Counted from the stretch's first letter, positions 1 through 9,672 are shown. The stretch: DNA of 64,000 bases from Maribacter thermophilus (GCF_001020565.1 NZ_LDAS01000001.1:2380520-2444519), one strand, 5' to 3'. Program-made: numbers and translations. Notes: generated by a model not told the origin, from the sequence alone.

Positions 1-38
1 ATAATTTTTTGCATAATTTTTAGGTATTTAGGTGATAC

Positions 39-788
39 TTATTTTTTGTGGTCTACCAACATATCGATTAAAGTAATCGAAGAATCTTCCATATCGTTTA
101 CGATACTATCGATTTTAGCAATAATATAGTTATAGAAAATCTGAAGGATAATCGCAGTAATAAGACCGAATACCGTTGTTAATAACGCCACCTGAATATC
201 ACCTGCAATAAGAGAAGCACTCAAGTTACCAACAGCCGCAATCTTTTGGAAGGCCTGAATCATACCGATTACCGTACCCATGAAACCAAGCATTGGTGCA
301 ATAGCGATAAACAAAGACAACCAAGAAACATTTTTCTCTAACTGTCCCATTTGAACACCACCATAAGCAACTACTGCCTTCTCAGCGGACTCTATGCTCT
401 CTCCAGCTCTATCCAAACCTTGATAGTAGATAGAAGCAACAGGACCTTTTGTGTTTCTACAAACTTCTTTTGCAGCCTCAACACCACCGGAAGCCAATGC
501 ATCTTCTACTTTTTGCTTTAATTTTGTACTGTTAGTGCTAGCCATATTAAGGAATATGATTCTTTCAATAGCTACGGCAAGACCAAGAATTAAACACAAA
601 AGAACGATACCCATAAAACCGGCACCCCCTGTAATAAACATTTCTTTTAATACTTGTGTAAAACCTTTCTCCGCCTCAGGAGCTGCATCTTGCACTAGCA
701 AAGCTACTGCCGCTACTTTCGCACTTACCATATTTGTACCTGCTACAAATGCCCCAGCAACCGCTAGGCTTGGAAATAATTTTTTCAT
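39..788 (-). CDS. MotA/TolQ/ExbB proton channel family protein
   Basis: This 249-residue inner-membrane protein looks like the ExbB/TolQ subunit of a proton-driven energy-transducing complex (with ExbD/TolR and TonB/TolA). Membrane segments are visible at about 56-78, 152-180 and 198-224. The family signature APMLGFMGTVIGMIQAF lies in the second of these, and the third is rich in Thr, Leu and Ile. An additional hydrophobic N-terminal stretch (about 1-33), which could be a signal peptide or extra membrane segment, is common in Bacteroidota members. Start ATG at 788 is preceded by an A-rich leader. An ExbD partner would be expected just beyond the left edge of the window, in the direction of transcription. 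Family is clear; whether it serves Ton, Tol or gliding/T9SS-type energisation cannot be decided here. Confidence 0.93.
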   Translation of the reverse strand: MKKLFPSLAVAGAFVAGTNMVSAKVAAVALLVQDAAPEAEKGFTQVLKEMFITGGAGFMGIVLLCLILGLAVAIERIIFLNMASTNSTKLKQKVEDALASGGVEAAKEVCRNTKGPVASIYYQGLDRAGESIESAEKAVVAYGGVQMGQLEKNVSWLSLFIAIAPMLGFMGTVIGMIQAFQKIAAVGNLSASLIAGDIQVALLTTVFGLITAIILQIFYNYIIAKIDSIVNDMEDSSITLIDMLVDHKK

Positions 789-865
789 TTTTTCAAACTT
801 AAATTAGTTAGTTAATAGGGTTAAAGATAAAAAAAAAACAATATAAAAAAAGTAAAACTTACTTG

Positions 866-953
866 CAGAGAGGAAGGGATTCGAACCCTCGATACACTTT
901 TGGTGTATACACACTTTCCAGGCGTGCGCCTTCGACCACTCGGCCACCTCTCT
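866..953 (-). tRNA. tRNA-Ser (anticodon GGA)
   Basis: An 88-nt cloverleaf is read on the minus strand. The 7-bp acceptor stem AGAGAGG/CCTCTCT has discriminator G. The anticodon loop is CTGGAAA (anticodon GGA) on a CACGC-type stem, a long variable arm is typical of tRNA-Ser, and the T loop is GGTTCGAATCC. The CCA end is not encoded. It sits alone between ansA and the ExbB-like gene. Confidence 0.95.
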
Positions 954-1022
954 AGTTGAACCTTTTTAGGGTGGACCAAATAACAAAAAAAATATTACAC
1001 AATAAAATTATAGTGGTTAATT

Positions 1023-2045
1023 TTAGCGCATTTCCCCGCGCAAAGAAGTTTCAAAAACCGTTTTAAAGTGTTTCTGTGACACCCCGCTCCCCAACATATA
1101 CATTGCTTTTGAAATAGCCGCCTCAGTGGTAATATCCTTACCGTTAATGACTTGCATACTCTTTAAAGCGGAGCTAGTCTCGTACTGCCCCATCATTACG
1201 CTACCACCAGAACACTGGGTTACATTAATTACATGCAAACCTTCATTTATAATTTTTTTAAGACTTTTTAAAAACCATGCCTGGGTAGAAGCGTTTCCAG
1301 AACCATATGTTTCAAGAATCAAAGCCTTCAAGCCCTTACTATGCAACACACTCTCCAACAAAGACTGGGTTATTCCTGGAAAAAGTTTTAAAACGGCTAC
1401 GTTCTCATCCATTTTTTTATGGACAATTAATTTTTTATTCTTTTTATAAGGGAGTAAATATTCTTCATAAACATTAAGATGCACCCCAGATTCGATCAAA
1501 AAGGGATAGTTCAAAGAGGCAAATGCCTGAAAATTCTCCGCATTGATCTTGGTAGTTCTATTGCCCCGATACAACTTATATTCAAAATACAGTCCTACTT
1601 CCCTAACGACCGGAATCCCTTTTTTATGAAGGGCAGCTATCTGGATCGATGTTATCAGATTTTCTTTGGCATCTGTACGTAAATCTCCGATAGGCAACTG
1701 AGAACCGGTCAAAATAACAGGTTTACCAAGATTTTCCAGTAAAAAACTAAGCGCTGAGGCCGTGTAACTCATTGTATCACTACCATGCAACACCACAAAA
1801 CCATCATAAACCTCATAATTATCCTCTATAATAGTAGCTATTTTAACCCATTGTGCCGGTGTCATATCGGACGAATCTATAGGTTCATCAAAAGAGACGG
1901 TATCAATGGAACAATCCAACTGATTTAATTCTGGAATATGTTTTAAGAGCTTTTTAAAATCAAAAGCCTTAAGGGCCCCAGACCCGTAGTCTTTTACCAT
2001 ACCAATGGTGCCTCCGGTATATACTAACAGTATTCTTCTTTCCAC
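1023..2045 (-). CDS. ansA: type I (cytosolic) L-asparaginase
   Basis: Hydrolyses L-asparagine to aspartate and ammonia in the cytoplasm. The protein has 340 residues, close to E. coli AnsA (338). The two active-site signatures are present: TGGTIG at residues 10-15, containing the nucleophilic Thr13 region, and HGSDTM at 87-92, containing the second Thr/Asp pair. No signal peptide is seen, which fits the type I cytosolic enzyme and not the periplasmic type II. It follows the TatD nuclease by 21 bp and is probably co-transcribed with it, an arrangement I know from other Flavobacteriaceae. Confidence 0.95.
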   Translation of the reverse strand: MERRILLVYTGGTIGMVKDYGSGALKAFDFKKLLKHIPELNQLDCSIDTVSFDEPIDSSDMTPAQWVKIATIIEDNYEVYDGFVVLHGSDTMSYTASALSFLLENLGKPVILTGSQLPIGDLRTDAKENLITSIQIAALHKKGIPVVREVGLYFEYKLYRGNRTTKINAENFQAFASLNYPFLIESGVHLNVYEEYLLPYKKNKKLIVHKKMDENVAVLKLFPGITQSLLESVLHSKGLKALILETYGSGNASTQAWFLKSLKKIINEGLHVINVTQCSGGSVMMGQYETSSALKSMQVINGKDITTEAAISKAMYMLGSGVSQKHFKTVFETSLRGEMR

Positions 2046-2066
2046 AGTTCTAATTTTACCAAAAAA

Positions 2067-2834
2067 TCATACACCAAAAACTTCTTCCGAATTTCTGGTA
2101 GTAATTTGAGCTACTTCTTTTGCCTCCCTTTCATAAATCGCGGCCACCTTGTCCAAAACATTTACAATGTAAGAACTTTCATTGCGCTTGCCCCGGTACG
2201 GCACCGGAGCCAAATAAGGTGAATCTGTCTCCAAAACTATATCGTTAAGGGATATTTGATTTAAAAAGGTATCGATTTTTCCGTTCTTAAAAGTAACCAC
2301 CCCACCAATACCCAGTTTCATATTATAAGAAATTGCTTGTTTCGCCTGTTCCAAAGTACCCGTAAAGCAATGAAAAATACCTCTTAGGTCCTCCCCTTTC
2401 TCTTCTTCAAGAATTTCAAAAACCTCATTAAAGGCTTCTCTACAATGTATGACTATGGGCAATTGATATTCCTTTGCCAAATGAATCTGCTTTTTAAAAG
2501 CTTCTTGTTGTTGTCGCAAAAAGGTTTTGTCCCAATATAAATCTATACCTATTTCCCCTATGGCATAAAATTTACGCTGGCCCAATAAATCCCTGACATG
2601 CTCCAATTCTTGCTCATAATCTGCCTTTACATGCGTCGGATGCAAACCGGTCATCAAAAAAATATTTTCCGGATAAGCACTTTCCAACTTCAACATACTA
2701 TCGGTATAAGTTGAATCTATGGCAGGAATAAAGAATCTTTTTACACCTTGCGCAATCGCCCTTTCTACAACCTGGCTTCTATCCTCGTCAAAAGCCTCAC
2801 TATATAAATGTGTATGGGTATCTGTAATGTTCAT
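2067..2834 (-). CDS. TatD family metal-dependent DNase
   Basis: A 255-residue amidohydrolase-fold TatD protein (3'-5' DNase / D-aminoacyl hydrolase family). The metal ligands expected for the family are visible: THTH with His7 and His9, Glu94 in GEIGIDLYW, His130 in VIHCREAF, His155 in FHCFTG and Asp204 in ETDSPYL. The PYRGKRNE motif that follows is also characteristic. It is the first gene of a two-gene unit with ansA. A TAnnTTTG-type element lies very close to its start (2839-2846), so the leader may be extremely short. Confidence 0.95.
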   Translation of the reverse strand: MNITDTHTHLYSEAFDEDRSQVVERAIAQGVKRFFIPAIDSTYTDSMLKLESAYPENIFLMTGLHPTHVKADYEQELEHVRDLLGQRKFYAIGEIGIDLYWDKTFLRQQQEAFKKQIHLAKEYQLPIVIHCREAFNEVFEILEEEKGEDLRGIFHCFTGTLEQAKQAISYNMKLGIGGVVTFKNGKIDTFLNQISLNDIVLETDSPYLAPVPYRGKRNESSYIVNVLDKVAAIYEREAKEVAQITTRNSEEVFGV

Positions 2835-2838
2835 AGGA

Positions 2839-2846
2839 CAAAAATA
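2839..2846 (-). promoter_or_regulatory. possible -7 promoter element (TATTTTTG)
   Basis: The minus strand reads TATTTTTG, matching the Bacteroidota -7 consensus TAnnTTTG, only 4-12 nt upstream of the tatD start. I see no TTG at the usual 17-23 nt spacing, so the site is weak. If real, the transcript would begin at or inside the start codon, or translation would begin further downstream. Confidence 0.25.
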
Positions 2847-2928
2847 GGCTTATCTTTGATTTTTATTACCATAACCACTAATTCAAATTTAATCTTACCA
2901 AAAAGGGATTATCGATTAACACTTATAT

Positions 2929-3372
2929 ATGTCATCACTAAAGAAATTTTTAAAGAATAAAAATTATTACAGCGTTGATTTGGTATATACATCTACCAAT
3001 CACTTTGAACTTACCGCCAAAATTAACGGGGTCAAGGGTAGGTTCATTTTAGACACGGGAGCATCGAACACATGTGTAGGGTTAGATAAAATAGACCCAT
3101 TTAAATTAACCTCAAAAACCTCCGATATTAAAGCCGCAGGAGCGGGAGCCACGGACATGGAAACCTCTACCTCTAGTAAAAACCACATTGAAATAGGAAA
3201 ATGGAACCACAAAAAACTTAAAATAGTACTCTTTGACCTAATTCATGTAAACACGGCCCTCACTGCCCACAACGCACACCCCGTAGATGGCATTATCGGT
3301 GCCGACATTCTTAAAAAAGCAAAGGCCATTATAGATTATAATAAGAAAAAACTATATCTAAAGGCCAAATAA
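2929..3372 (+). CDS. retropepsin-like aspartic protease family protein
   Basis: A 147-residue protein with one copy of the aspartic protease active-site motif, LDTGAS (Asp42 catalytic), within the typical context of a strand-rich domain (FILDTGASNTCV). The second conserved element, GIIGADIL followed by an IDYNKKKLYL strand, is near the C terminus. A single DTGA motif per chain implies that the active enzyme is a homodimer, as in retroviral proteases. No signal peptide or membrane segment is present, so it is probably cytosolic. It is transcribed divergently from tatD and convergently with sucB. The substrate is unknown. Confidence 0.85.
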   Translation: MSSLKKFLKNKNYYSVDLVYTSTNHFELTAKINGVKGRFILDTGASNTCVGLDKIDPFKLTSKTSDIKAAGAGATDMETSTSSKNHIEIGKWNHKKLKIVLFDLIHVNTALTAHNAHPVDGIIGADILKKAKAIIDYNKKKLYLKAK

Positions 3373-3381
3373 AACCTATTC

Positions 3382-3420
3382 AAAAAAAGAAGCACCGGAA
3401 AATCCGGCGCTTCTTTTTTT
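3382..3420. terminator. bidirectional intrinsic terminator
   Basis: A hairpin with arms GAAGCaCCGG/CCGGcGCTTC and loop AAAAT is flanked by an A-run on the left and a T-run on the right. It lies in the 71-bp gap between the convergent protease and sucB genes and can serve both strands. Confidence 0.85.
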
Positions 3421-3443
3421 TATACATTAAAACAACCTATAGG

Positions 3444-4682
3444 CTACATCTCCAACGCTCTTTTTACGTCGTTGTTCATTAACAGCTCTACAGGATTTTC
3501 CAATGCCTCTTTTACAGCTACCAAAAAGCCAACAGATTCTTTACCATCAATAATTCTGTGGTCATAAGACAAGGCAACATACATAATAGGTGCTATTGCA
3601 ATGGCTCCATCTCTGGCAACCGGTCTTTCTACTATATTGTGCATACCCAATATGGCACTTTGCGGAGGATTTATGATAGGTGTGGACAACATAGACCCGA
3701 ACACACCACCATTGGTAATGGTAAAAGTTCCTCCGGTCATCTCATCTACCGTAATCTCACCTTCACGCGCTCTTATCGCCAATCTTTTCACCTCTGCCTC
3801 GATTCCCCTGAAACTTAGGTTCTCAGCATTTCTAATTACAGGAACCATAAGACCTTTAGGTCCGGAAACGGCAATACTAATATCACAGAAATCATATGAT
3901 ATCATTTCTTTACCGTCTATCATCGAGTTTACCGCTGGATACATTTCCAAAGCACGCACAACCGCACGGGTAAAGAAAGACATAAAACCAAGACTAACCC
4001 CGTGTCTCGATTTAAAATCTTCTTTATATTGATTTCTTAATTCGAATATAGCACTCATATCCACTTCGTTAAAAGTGGTCAACATGGCAGTTTCATTTTT
4101 CGCAGAGACCAATCGCTCCGCTACTTTTCTTCTTAGCATAGAAAGCTTGGACCTTCTTTCTCCTCTATTACCACCGGTTACAGGGGACCCCATAGACGGT
4201 TTGGCATTCATGGCATCTGACTTGGTAATTCTACCATCTCTTCCCGTACCCGATATACTGGATGCATCAATACCTTTTTCTGCCAATATTTTCTTTGCGG
4301 CTGGTGACGCGGCACCTGTTGCATATGTTTCTTTTGTCTGAGGAGCCTGAGGCGCTTTTTCAGTTTTCACTTCTTCTTTCACCTCTTCCTTTTTAGCACT
4401 ATCGGTAGCTTTTTCCGCATCCGAAGAAGCTCCTTCAGGTTTTGCAGCACCCGTATCTATAAGGCATACCACGGCACCCACCTCTACGGCATCGCCTACC
4501 TCTGCCTTTAGGGTTATTGTTCCACTTGCTTCCGCAGGCAATTCCAACGTTGCCTTGTCAGAATCAACTTCCGCAATGGCCTGGTCTTTTTCTACATAAT
4601 CACCATCTTCAACCAACCACTCGGCAATCTCGACTTCTGTTATAGACTCCCCCGGAGAGGGAACTTTCATTTCTAGAATCAT
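3444..4682 (-). CDS. sucB: 2-oxoglutarate dehydrogenase E2 component (dihydrolipoyl succinyltransferase)
   Basis: The E2 core of the 2-oxoglutarate dehydrogenase complex of the TCA cycle; it transfers the succinyl group to CoA. Residues 1-75 form the lipoyl domain, with the lipoylated Lys43 in DSDKATLEL. A flexible Ala/Lys/Glu-rich linker covers about 80-125. The peripheral E1/E3-binding domain is at about 125-160 (ASPAAKKILAEKGID and GTGRDGRI motifs). The catalytic domain fills the rest and ends with the active-site motif SYDHRIIDG. At 412 residues it is of normal length. It lies 20 bp downstream of sucA, forming a sucAB operon; E3 (lpd) is not in this window. Confidence 0.97.
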   Translation of the reverse strand: MILEMKVPSPGESITEVEIAEWLVEDGDYVEKDQAIAEVDSDKATLELPAEASGTITLKAEVGDAVEVGAVVCLIDTGAAKPEGASSDAEKATDSAKKEEVKEEVKTEKAPQAPQTKETYATGAASPAAKKILAEKGIDASSISGTGRDGRITKSDAMNAKPSMGSPVTGGNRGERRSKLSMLRRKVAERLVSAKNETAMLTTFNEVDMSAIFELRNQYKEDFKSRHGVSLGFMSFFTRAVVRALEMYPAVNSMIDGKEMISYDFCDISIAVSGPKGLMVPVIRNAENLSFRGIEAEVKRLAIRAREGEITVDEMTGGTFTITNGGVFGSMLSTPIINPPQSAILGMHNIVERPVARDGAIAIAPIMYVALSYDHRIIDGKESVGFLVAVKEALENPVELLMNNDVKRALEM

Positions 4683-4702
4683 TCTTTCTATAATTTGATA
4701 TT

Positions 4703-7507
4703 TTACTTCTTATTTTTTGGTCTTGTCATGTTGTCCTTTGTCTTATCGAAGACATAATCGATAACCTGTTGGTGCCTTGCTTTAGACCTGACCGAACTAC
4801 CTGCTGCCGGTGCGGCATAATATCTTCTCGAGGCCACCCTAAATTTATCCACTTCGCTAAAATGCATCAATAAGTGACTCCAAGCCCCCATATTTCTGGG
4901 TTCTTCTTGTGCCCAAACAATATCATCCGCATTACTATATTTAGCAATAATGTCTTTCATTTGCTGATCCGGCAAGGGAAAAAGTTGCTCTACCCTTACC
5001 AAGGCCACGTCTTCACGCTTCAATGCCTCTTTCTCCGCCAACAAATCGTAATAGAACTTACCAGTACAGAACACTAAACTTTTAACCTTGCTCACTTTGG
5101 CCGTAGCATCGTCTATCACTTCTTGAAAGCTACCTGAAACCAAATCCTCTATACTGGATACGGCCTTTGGGTGCCTTAATAAACTCTTGGGCGTAAATAT
5201 TATGAGGGGTTTTCTAAAGTTCACCTTCATTTGGCGTCTAAGTATATGAAACATTTGTGCCGGTGTGGTCACATCTGCTATATACATATTGTCTCTTGCA
5301 CAAAGCTGAAGATAACGTTCCATTCTTGCCGAGGAATGCTCCGCCCCCTGACCTTCATAACCGTGGGGCAACAACATCACCAAACCATTCTGCAATTTCC
5401 ATTTGTCCTCGGCAGACGAAATATACTGATCGATCATAATCTGGGCACCATTGCTGAAATCCCCGAACTGGGCCTCCCATATAGTCAACGTATTAGGACT
5501 TGCCATGGCATAACCATAATCAAAACCTACCACTCCGTATTCCGATAAAAGCGAATTGTAAATCTGAAACTTCCCTTGATTCTCAGAAATATTGTTAAGC
5601 AACAATACCTCCTCTTCACTTTCCTCTACTTTCATTACCGCATGTCTGTGAGAAAAAGTACCACGTTCTACATCTTGACCGGACATACGAACACCGTAAC
5701 CTTCTTGCAATAATGTTCCATAAGCCAGCAACTCGCCCATGGCCCAATCCAAAGAATTGGTCTCAAAGAACATCTTTTTACGGTCCTTTATCAATTTTTC
5801 TATCTTCCTCAAGAATTTTTTACCAGCTGGTAGTTCAGTGATCGCTTTGGCAATCTCGGTCAATTTCTCCCTATCGTACGTGGTATCGACAGGTTCCATC
5901 ATTTCCCACTCGCGAACATTCTCAAAACCTTTCCATTCATCCGCCATGAAAGGGGTAATCACGGTCTTGTCCTCTTTTCTGGAATCTTCCAACTTCTCTT
6001 CGAGCGAATCTTTATATTCCTTTTCCAGTTGGGCTACATAACCTTCGTTGATAATACCCTCTTTTATTAACCTTTCCGCATATATATCCCGTGCATTTTT
6101 ATGCTTTGATATGGCCTTGTATAGTTTTGGCTGGGTAAAGCGAGGTTCATCTCCCTCGTTATGCCCGTATTTTCTATACCCCAGCAAATCGATGAATACA
6201 TCTCTGTCAAATCGCATTCTATATTCCAATGCGAACAAGGAAGCGTGTACTACAGCCTCGGCATCATCGGCATTTACATGTAACACAGGGCTCAAAGTTA
6301 CCTTACTTACATCTGTACAGTAGGTAGAAGACCTTGCATCCAAGTAATTGGTGGTAAACCCTATTTGGTTGTTCACTACTATATGTATGGTTCCTCCGGT
6401 CTTATAACCATCCAAGGTAGCCATTTGAATAACCTCATAGACGAGTCCCTGACCCGCAATCGCGGCATCACCATGAACTACGATAGGCAGCACCTTAGAG
6501 AAATCATCCTCATAATGCGCATCTTGTTTTGCCCTGGCTATACCCTCTACCACCGCACCTACGGTTTCTAGGTGAGATGGATTGGGGGCTATGTTCATTC
6601 GTATTTTATTTCCATTATCGGACATTCTGTCGGAAGTCCAACCCAAGTGATATTTTACATCACCATCGAATATTTCTTGTTCATAATCCTTACCGTCAAA
6701 TTCGCTAAAGATATCCTTGGCAGATTTACCAAATATATTGGTAAGCACATTCAATCTACCCCTATGGGCCATTCCCATCACAAATTGCTCCACTCCCATT
6801 TCGGCCGCACGTTCCACAATAACGTCCAACGCAGGTATCAGAGATTCGTTACCTTCCAGCGAAAATCGTTTTTGCCCAACATATTTTGTATGTAAAAAGG
6901 CCTCGAACGAAACTGCTTGGTTCAATTTCTTAAGAATGTGCTTTTTTCTTTCTGGAGTAAAATTGGGATGGTTGTCGTTTACATTGATCCAATCTTGAAT
7001 CCACTTAATCCTTTCCGGCTTCCTAATATACATGTACTCGACCCCTATAGCATCACAATAAATGCTCGTCAGATGTCTAATGATCTCTCTTAACGAACAG
7101 GGCCCGATACCAATAATTTCGCCGGCATTGAACACCGTGTCCAAATCGGAATCACTTAAGCCAAAATTCTCAAGAGACAAACTAGGCTCGTACTGCCTTC
7201 TGTCCCTTACCGGATTGGTTTTTGTAAACAGGTGTCCTCTACTCCTGTAGCCATCAATAAGTCTTACAACCTGAAATTCTTTCTGTAACGATTCAGGCAT
7301 TTCTATCGTATTACCATTAACTGTAACGGTCGTACGGTTGTCAGAATCAATATCGAGCCCGTCCAACGAACTCTCTACCCCAAAATCGAATCCTTGAAAA
7401 AAGGCTCTCCAACTTGGTTCAATACTGTCTGGGTTTATTAAATATCTGTCATATAACTCGGAAAAATAAGAGGTATGAACAGCGTTCAAAAAGGAATATT
7501 TATCCAT
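4703..7507 (-). CDS. sucA: 2-oxoglutarate dehydrogenase E1 component
   Basis: Thiamine-diphosphate-dependent decarboxylase that starts the 2-oxoglutarate dehydrogenase reaction. The 934-residue length is typical. The N-terminal segment (FSELYDRYLINPDSI) is the E1-specific docking region. HRGRLNVL lies at 248-255. The ThDP/Mg2+ motif runs from GDAAIAGQG (346-354) to NNQIGF (379-384), and the transketolase-like pyrimidine-binding domain and C-terminal domain follow. The start ATG at 7507 lies about 35 bp downstream of a TAnnTTTG element. It is the first gene of the sucAB operon. Confidence 0.98.
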   Translation of the reverse strand: MDKYSFLNAVHTSYFSELYDRYLINPDSIEPSWRAFFQGFDFGVESSLDGLDIDSDNRTTVTVNGNTIEMPESLQKEFQVVRLIDGYRSRGHLFTKTNPVRDRRQYEPSLSLENFGLSDSDLDTVFNAGEIIGIGPCSLREIIRHLTSIYCDAIGVEYMYIRKPERIKWIQDWINVNDNHPNFTPERKKHILKKLNQAVSFEAFLHTKYVGQKRFSLEGNESLIPALDVIVERAAEMGVEQFVMGMAHRGRLNVLTNIFGKSAKDIFSEFDGKDYEQEIFDGDVKYHLGWTSDRMSDNGNKIRMNIAPNPSHLETVGAVVEGIARAKQDAHYEDDFSKVLPIVVHGDAAIAGQGLVYEVIQMATLDGYKTGGTIHIVVNNQIGFTTNYLDARSSTYCTDVSKVTLSPVLHVNADDAEAVVHASLFALEYRMRFDRDVFIDLLGYRKYGHNEGDEPRFTQPKLYKAISKHKNARDIYAERLIKEGIINEGYVAQLEKEYKDSLEEKLEDSRKEDKTVITPFMADEWKGFENVREWEMMEPVDTTYDREKLTEIAKAITELPAGKKFLRKIEKLIKDRKKMFFETNSLDWAMGELLAYGTLLQEGYGVRMSGQDVERGTFSHRHAVMKVEESEEEVLLLNNISENQGKFQIYNSLLSEYGVVGFDYGYAMASPNTLTIWEAQFGDFSNGAQIMIDQYISSAEDKWKLQNGLVMLLPHGYEGQGAEHSSARMERYLQLCARDNMYIADVTTPAQMFHILRRQMKVNFRKPLIIFTPKSLLRHPKAVSSIEDLVSGSFQEVIDDATAKVSKVKSLVFCTGKFYYDLLAEKEALKREDVALVRVEQLFPLPDQQMKDIIAKYSNADDIVWAQEEPRNMGAWSHLLMHFSEVDKFRVASRRYYAAPAAGSSVRSKARHQQVIDYVFDKTKDNMTRPKNKK

Positions 7508-7542
7508 GGATAACTTTCTGTATCTTTAAGAAGAAATTTGAA

Positions 7543-7550
7543 CAAAAATA
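7543..7550 (-). promoter_or_regulatory. probable sucAB -7 promoter element (TATTTTTG)
   Basis: The minus strand carries TATTTTTG, an exact match to the Bacteroidota -7 consensus TAnnTTTG, 35-43 nt upstream of the sucA start. A good -33 TTG is not evident at the expected spacing. Confidence 0.45.
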
Positions 7551-7625
7551 CAACATTTACAATATCTAACGGAAAGTTCACCCGTATTATTGAAAAAAAA
7601 TAACGTTTAAAACAAATTTGCCCAA

Positions 7626-8141
7626 ATGCTGTTAAAAAAAACTATTCTAATATCCTTTTTGGCCTTACTTTCCATTTCTATTTTTTCACAGAACAGAGCT
7701 ACAAATGAGAATTTTTGGAGCAATGTTCGTTACGGTGGAAATTTTGGGCTTGGTTTTAGCAATGGAGGCTTTAACGCCTCTATTTCACCAAGTGCCCTCT
7801 ATCAGTTCAACGAACAATTTGCTGCCGGAACCAGCTTAAGTTTCAATTACGCCAAATATGATGATCAAAAATTGGTAGCATACGGGGGCAGTATACTTTC
7901 ACTTTTTAACCCCATACCCCAATTACAAATTTCAGCAGAGTTCGAACAACTCAGGATCAACAGAACAATAGATACCCCAACAACTTACTGGGAAGACAAT
8001 TATTGGTCTCCGGCATTGTTTGTAGGGTTGGGCTATAGCACCTACAACGTTACCTTTGGAGTACGATACGACCTACTTTACAATAACGACAAAAGCATAT
8101 ATGGTGATGCATTGATGCCTTTTGTCCGCGTTTATTTTTAA
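7626..8141 (+). CDS. outer-membrane beta-barrel-like protein, function unknown
   Basis: A 171-residue protein with an N-terminal signal peptide (about 1-22, hydrophobic core after MLLKKT, ending SIFSQ). It then alternates aromatic and glycine-rich strands (YGGNFGLGFSNGG, FAAGTSLSFNYAKY, PALFVGLGYSTYNVTFGVRYDLLYN) and ends in an aromatic residue (VRVYF), as small eight-strand outer-membrane barrels do. I cannot name a specific family. It lies 29 bp upstream of the acyltransferase gene on the same strand and is probably co-transcribed with it. Confidence 0.75.
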   Translation: MLLKKTILISFLALLSISIFSQNRATNENFWSNVRYGGNFGLGFSNGGFNASISPSALYQFNEQFAAGTSLSFNYAKYDDQKLVAYGGSILSLFNPIPQLQISAEFEQLRINRTIDTPTTYWEDNYWSPALFVGLGYSTYNVTFGVRYDLLYNNDKSIYGDALMPFVRVYF

Positions 8142-8170
8142 ATTGACCACAACCAAACCAACCTTTCTTT

Positions 8171-9274
8171 ATGAACAAATTAAAAAACAGATACCTCTCT
8201 CTTGATGTATTCAGGGGCATGGATGTTGCCCTTATGATCATCGTAAACTCCCCTGGCAACGAAGTTATGAGTTACGGACCTTTAAAACATGCCGCATGGA
8301 ACGGTTTTACATTGACCGATCTGGTTTTTCCAACTTTTTTGTTTGTAGTTGGCAATGCTATGAGCTTTAGCATGAAAAAATACGAGACTGTGGGAGAAGC
8401 GGTTTTTTTAAAAAAAGTATTTAAAAGGTTCGCCATTATTTTTCTTTTAGGTTTTTTAATGTATTGGTTTCCTTTTTTTGAGGACGGACACCTAAAACCT
8501 ATTGCCGAAACCCGGATATTTGGAGTACTCCAGCGTATAGCCCTATGCTATCTTTTTGCATCTTTACTGATCCACTATTTCAAGGCCAAAAGCGTTTTAA
8601 TATTCAGCGCAATAGCCTTGGTCGGATACCATATAATACTAATGGTATTCGGCGACCTAACCCTGACCGGCAATGCAGTACTAAAATTGGACAAATGGCT
8701 CATTGGGGCCGACCATATGTACCACGGTAACGGAGGAGTGGCATTTGACCCCGAAGGCCTGCTAAGTACACTACCGGCCATTGTAAATGTGATTGCCGGG
8801 TATTTTACAGGAAAGTTTATTCAAAAAAATGGCCAAAACTACGAGACAATCGCCAAACTAATGATGGCAGGCTGCCTTTTAGTTTTTGCCGGATTGGCCT
8901 GGGACCTATTATTACCCATTAACAAAAAGCTTTGGACCAGCTCGTTCGTATTGTTGACCTCGGGAATAGACTTGTTTATCATTGCTATTTTGGTATACCT
9001 GTTGGACATGTCCAAATCTTTCAAATGGACCTATTTTTTCGAAGTTTTCGGCAAAAACACCCTTTTCATCTATTTACTATCGGAGCTATTCATCATCACC
9101 TTGGCAGAAATCCCTATAAAGGAAACCAGTGCCTATACTTGGATCGCCGATAATATATTCATAGCATTTGCGGGCGATTATAACGGATCTTTTCTATTTG
9201 CCCTTTGGATTATGTTAACTTGCTGGTCCGTAGGATACTTTATGGACAAAAGAGGTATATACGTAAAGGTATGA
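8171..9274 (+). CDS. HGSNAT/NagX-like transmembrane acyltransferase family protein
   Basis: A 367-residue polytopic membrane protein with the family opening RYLSLDVFRGMDVALMI, shared by heparan-alpha-glucosaminide N-acetyltransferase-like and DUF5009 proteins. About ten hydrophobic segments are visible, starting with VFPTFLFVVGNAMSF at about 50-65. These proteins acylate sugars across or within the cytoplasmic membrane; the bacterial relatives (NagX) are often linked to GlcNAc use. Here no GlcNAc genes are adjacent, so the substrate is open. ATG at 8171, 29 bp after the preceding barrel gene. Confidence 0.85.
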   Translation: MNKLKNRYLSLDVFRGMDVALMIIVNSPGNEVMSYGPLKHAAWNGFTLTDLVFPTFLFVVGNAMSFSMKKYETVGEAVFLKKVFKRFAIIFLLGFLMYWFPFFEDGHLKPIAETRIFGVLQRIALCYLFASLLIHYFKAKSVLIFSAIALVGYHIILMVFGDLTLTGNAVLKLDKWLIGADHMYHGNGGVAFDPEGLLSTLPAIVNVIAGYFTGKFIQKNGQNYETIAKLMMAGCLLVFAGLAWDLLLPINKKLWTSSFVLLTSGIDLFIIAILVYLLDMSKSFKWTYFFEVFGKNTLFIYLLSELFIITLAEIPIKETSAYTWIADNIFIAFAGDYNGSFLFALWIMLTCWSVGYFMDKRGIYVKV

Positions 9275-9318
9275 CCAAAACCAATTTCTTAACCCATGGA
9301 AAAATTATAAAGCACCGT

Positions 9319-9672
9319 TTAACGATACATGGTCTTGAACAATACTTTTTGAAATTCTCTTTTTAAAATCAAAAAAGTTACCCGATCCGCTACCTCAGCG
9401 GCTTCGGTTACCTGTATGTGCTTAAATTCTTTTTCAGGAACATCCACTACATATAAAAGGTTCAGGTACTCCGAAAATTGTTCGACCATTAAACGGTACA
9501 CACGCTCACGAATATTGGAAACAAAATCCTTTGCATTAAATACCACAGGAAGATTCAAGGAAACATTGGCCATAGCAAAGTCTTTTTCTACCTGTGCAGT
9601 AAGTTTATCAATAAGTTCCTTTTCTTTGGCAACAAGCAACAATCCGCTGGTATCAACAATTTCGGCCTCCAT
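9319..9672 (-). CDS. hypothetical protein, 117 aa
   Basis: A small soluble protein of mixed helix/strand character without signal peptide or membrane segment. I do not recognise a domain. It contains hydrophobic helix-like stretches (SNIRERVYRLMVEQFSEYL, then LLYVVDVPEKEFKHI) and a basic C terminus (LILKREFQKVLFKTMYR). It sits 59 bp downstream of the amidohydrolase gene on the same strand, and is convergent with the acyltransferase gene. Base use is like its neighbours. Coding is supported by the uninterrupted frame and lack of a competing ORF of similar quality. Confidence 0.65.
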   Translation of the reverse strand: MEAEIVDTSGLLLVAKEKELIDKLTAQVEKDFAMANVSLNLPVVFNAKDFVSNIRERVYRLMVEQFSEYLNLLYVVDVPEKEFKHIQVTEAAEVADRVTFLILKREFQKVLFKTMYR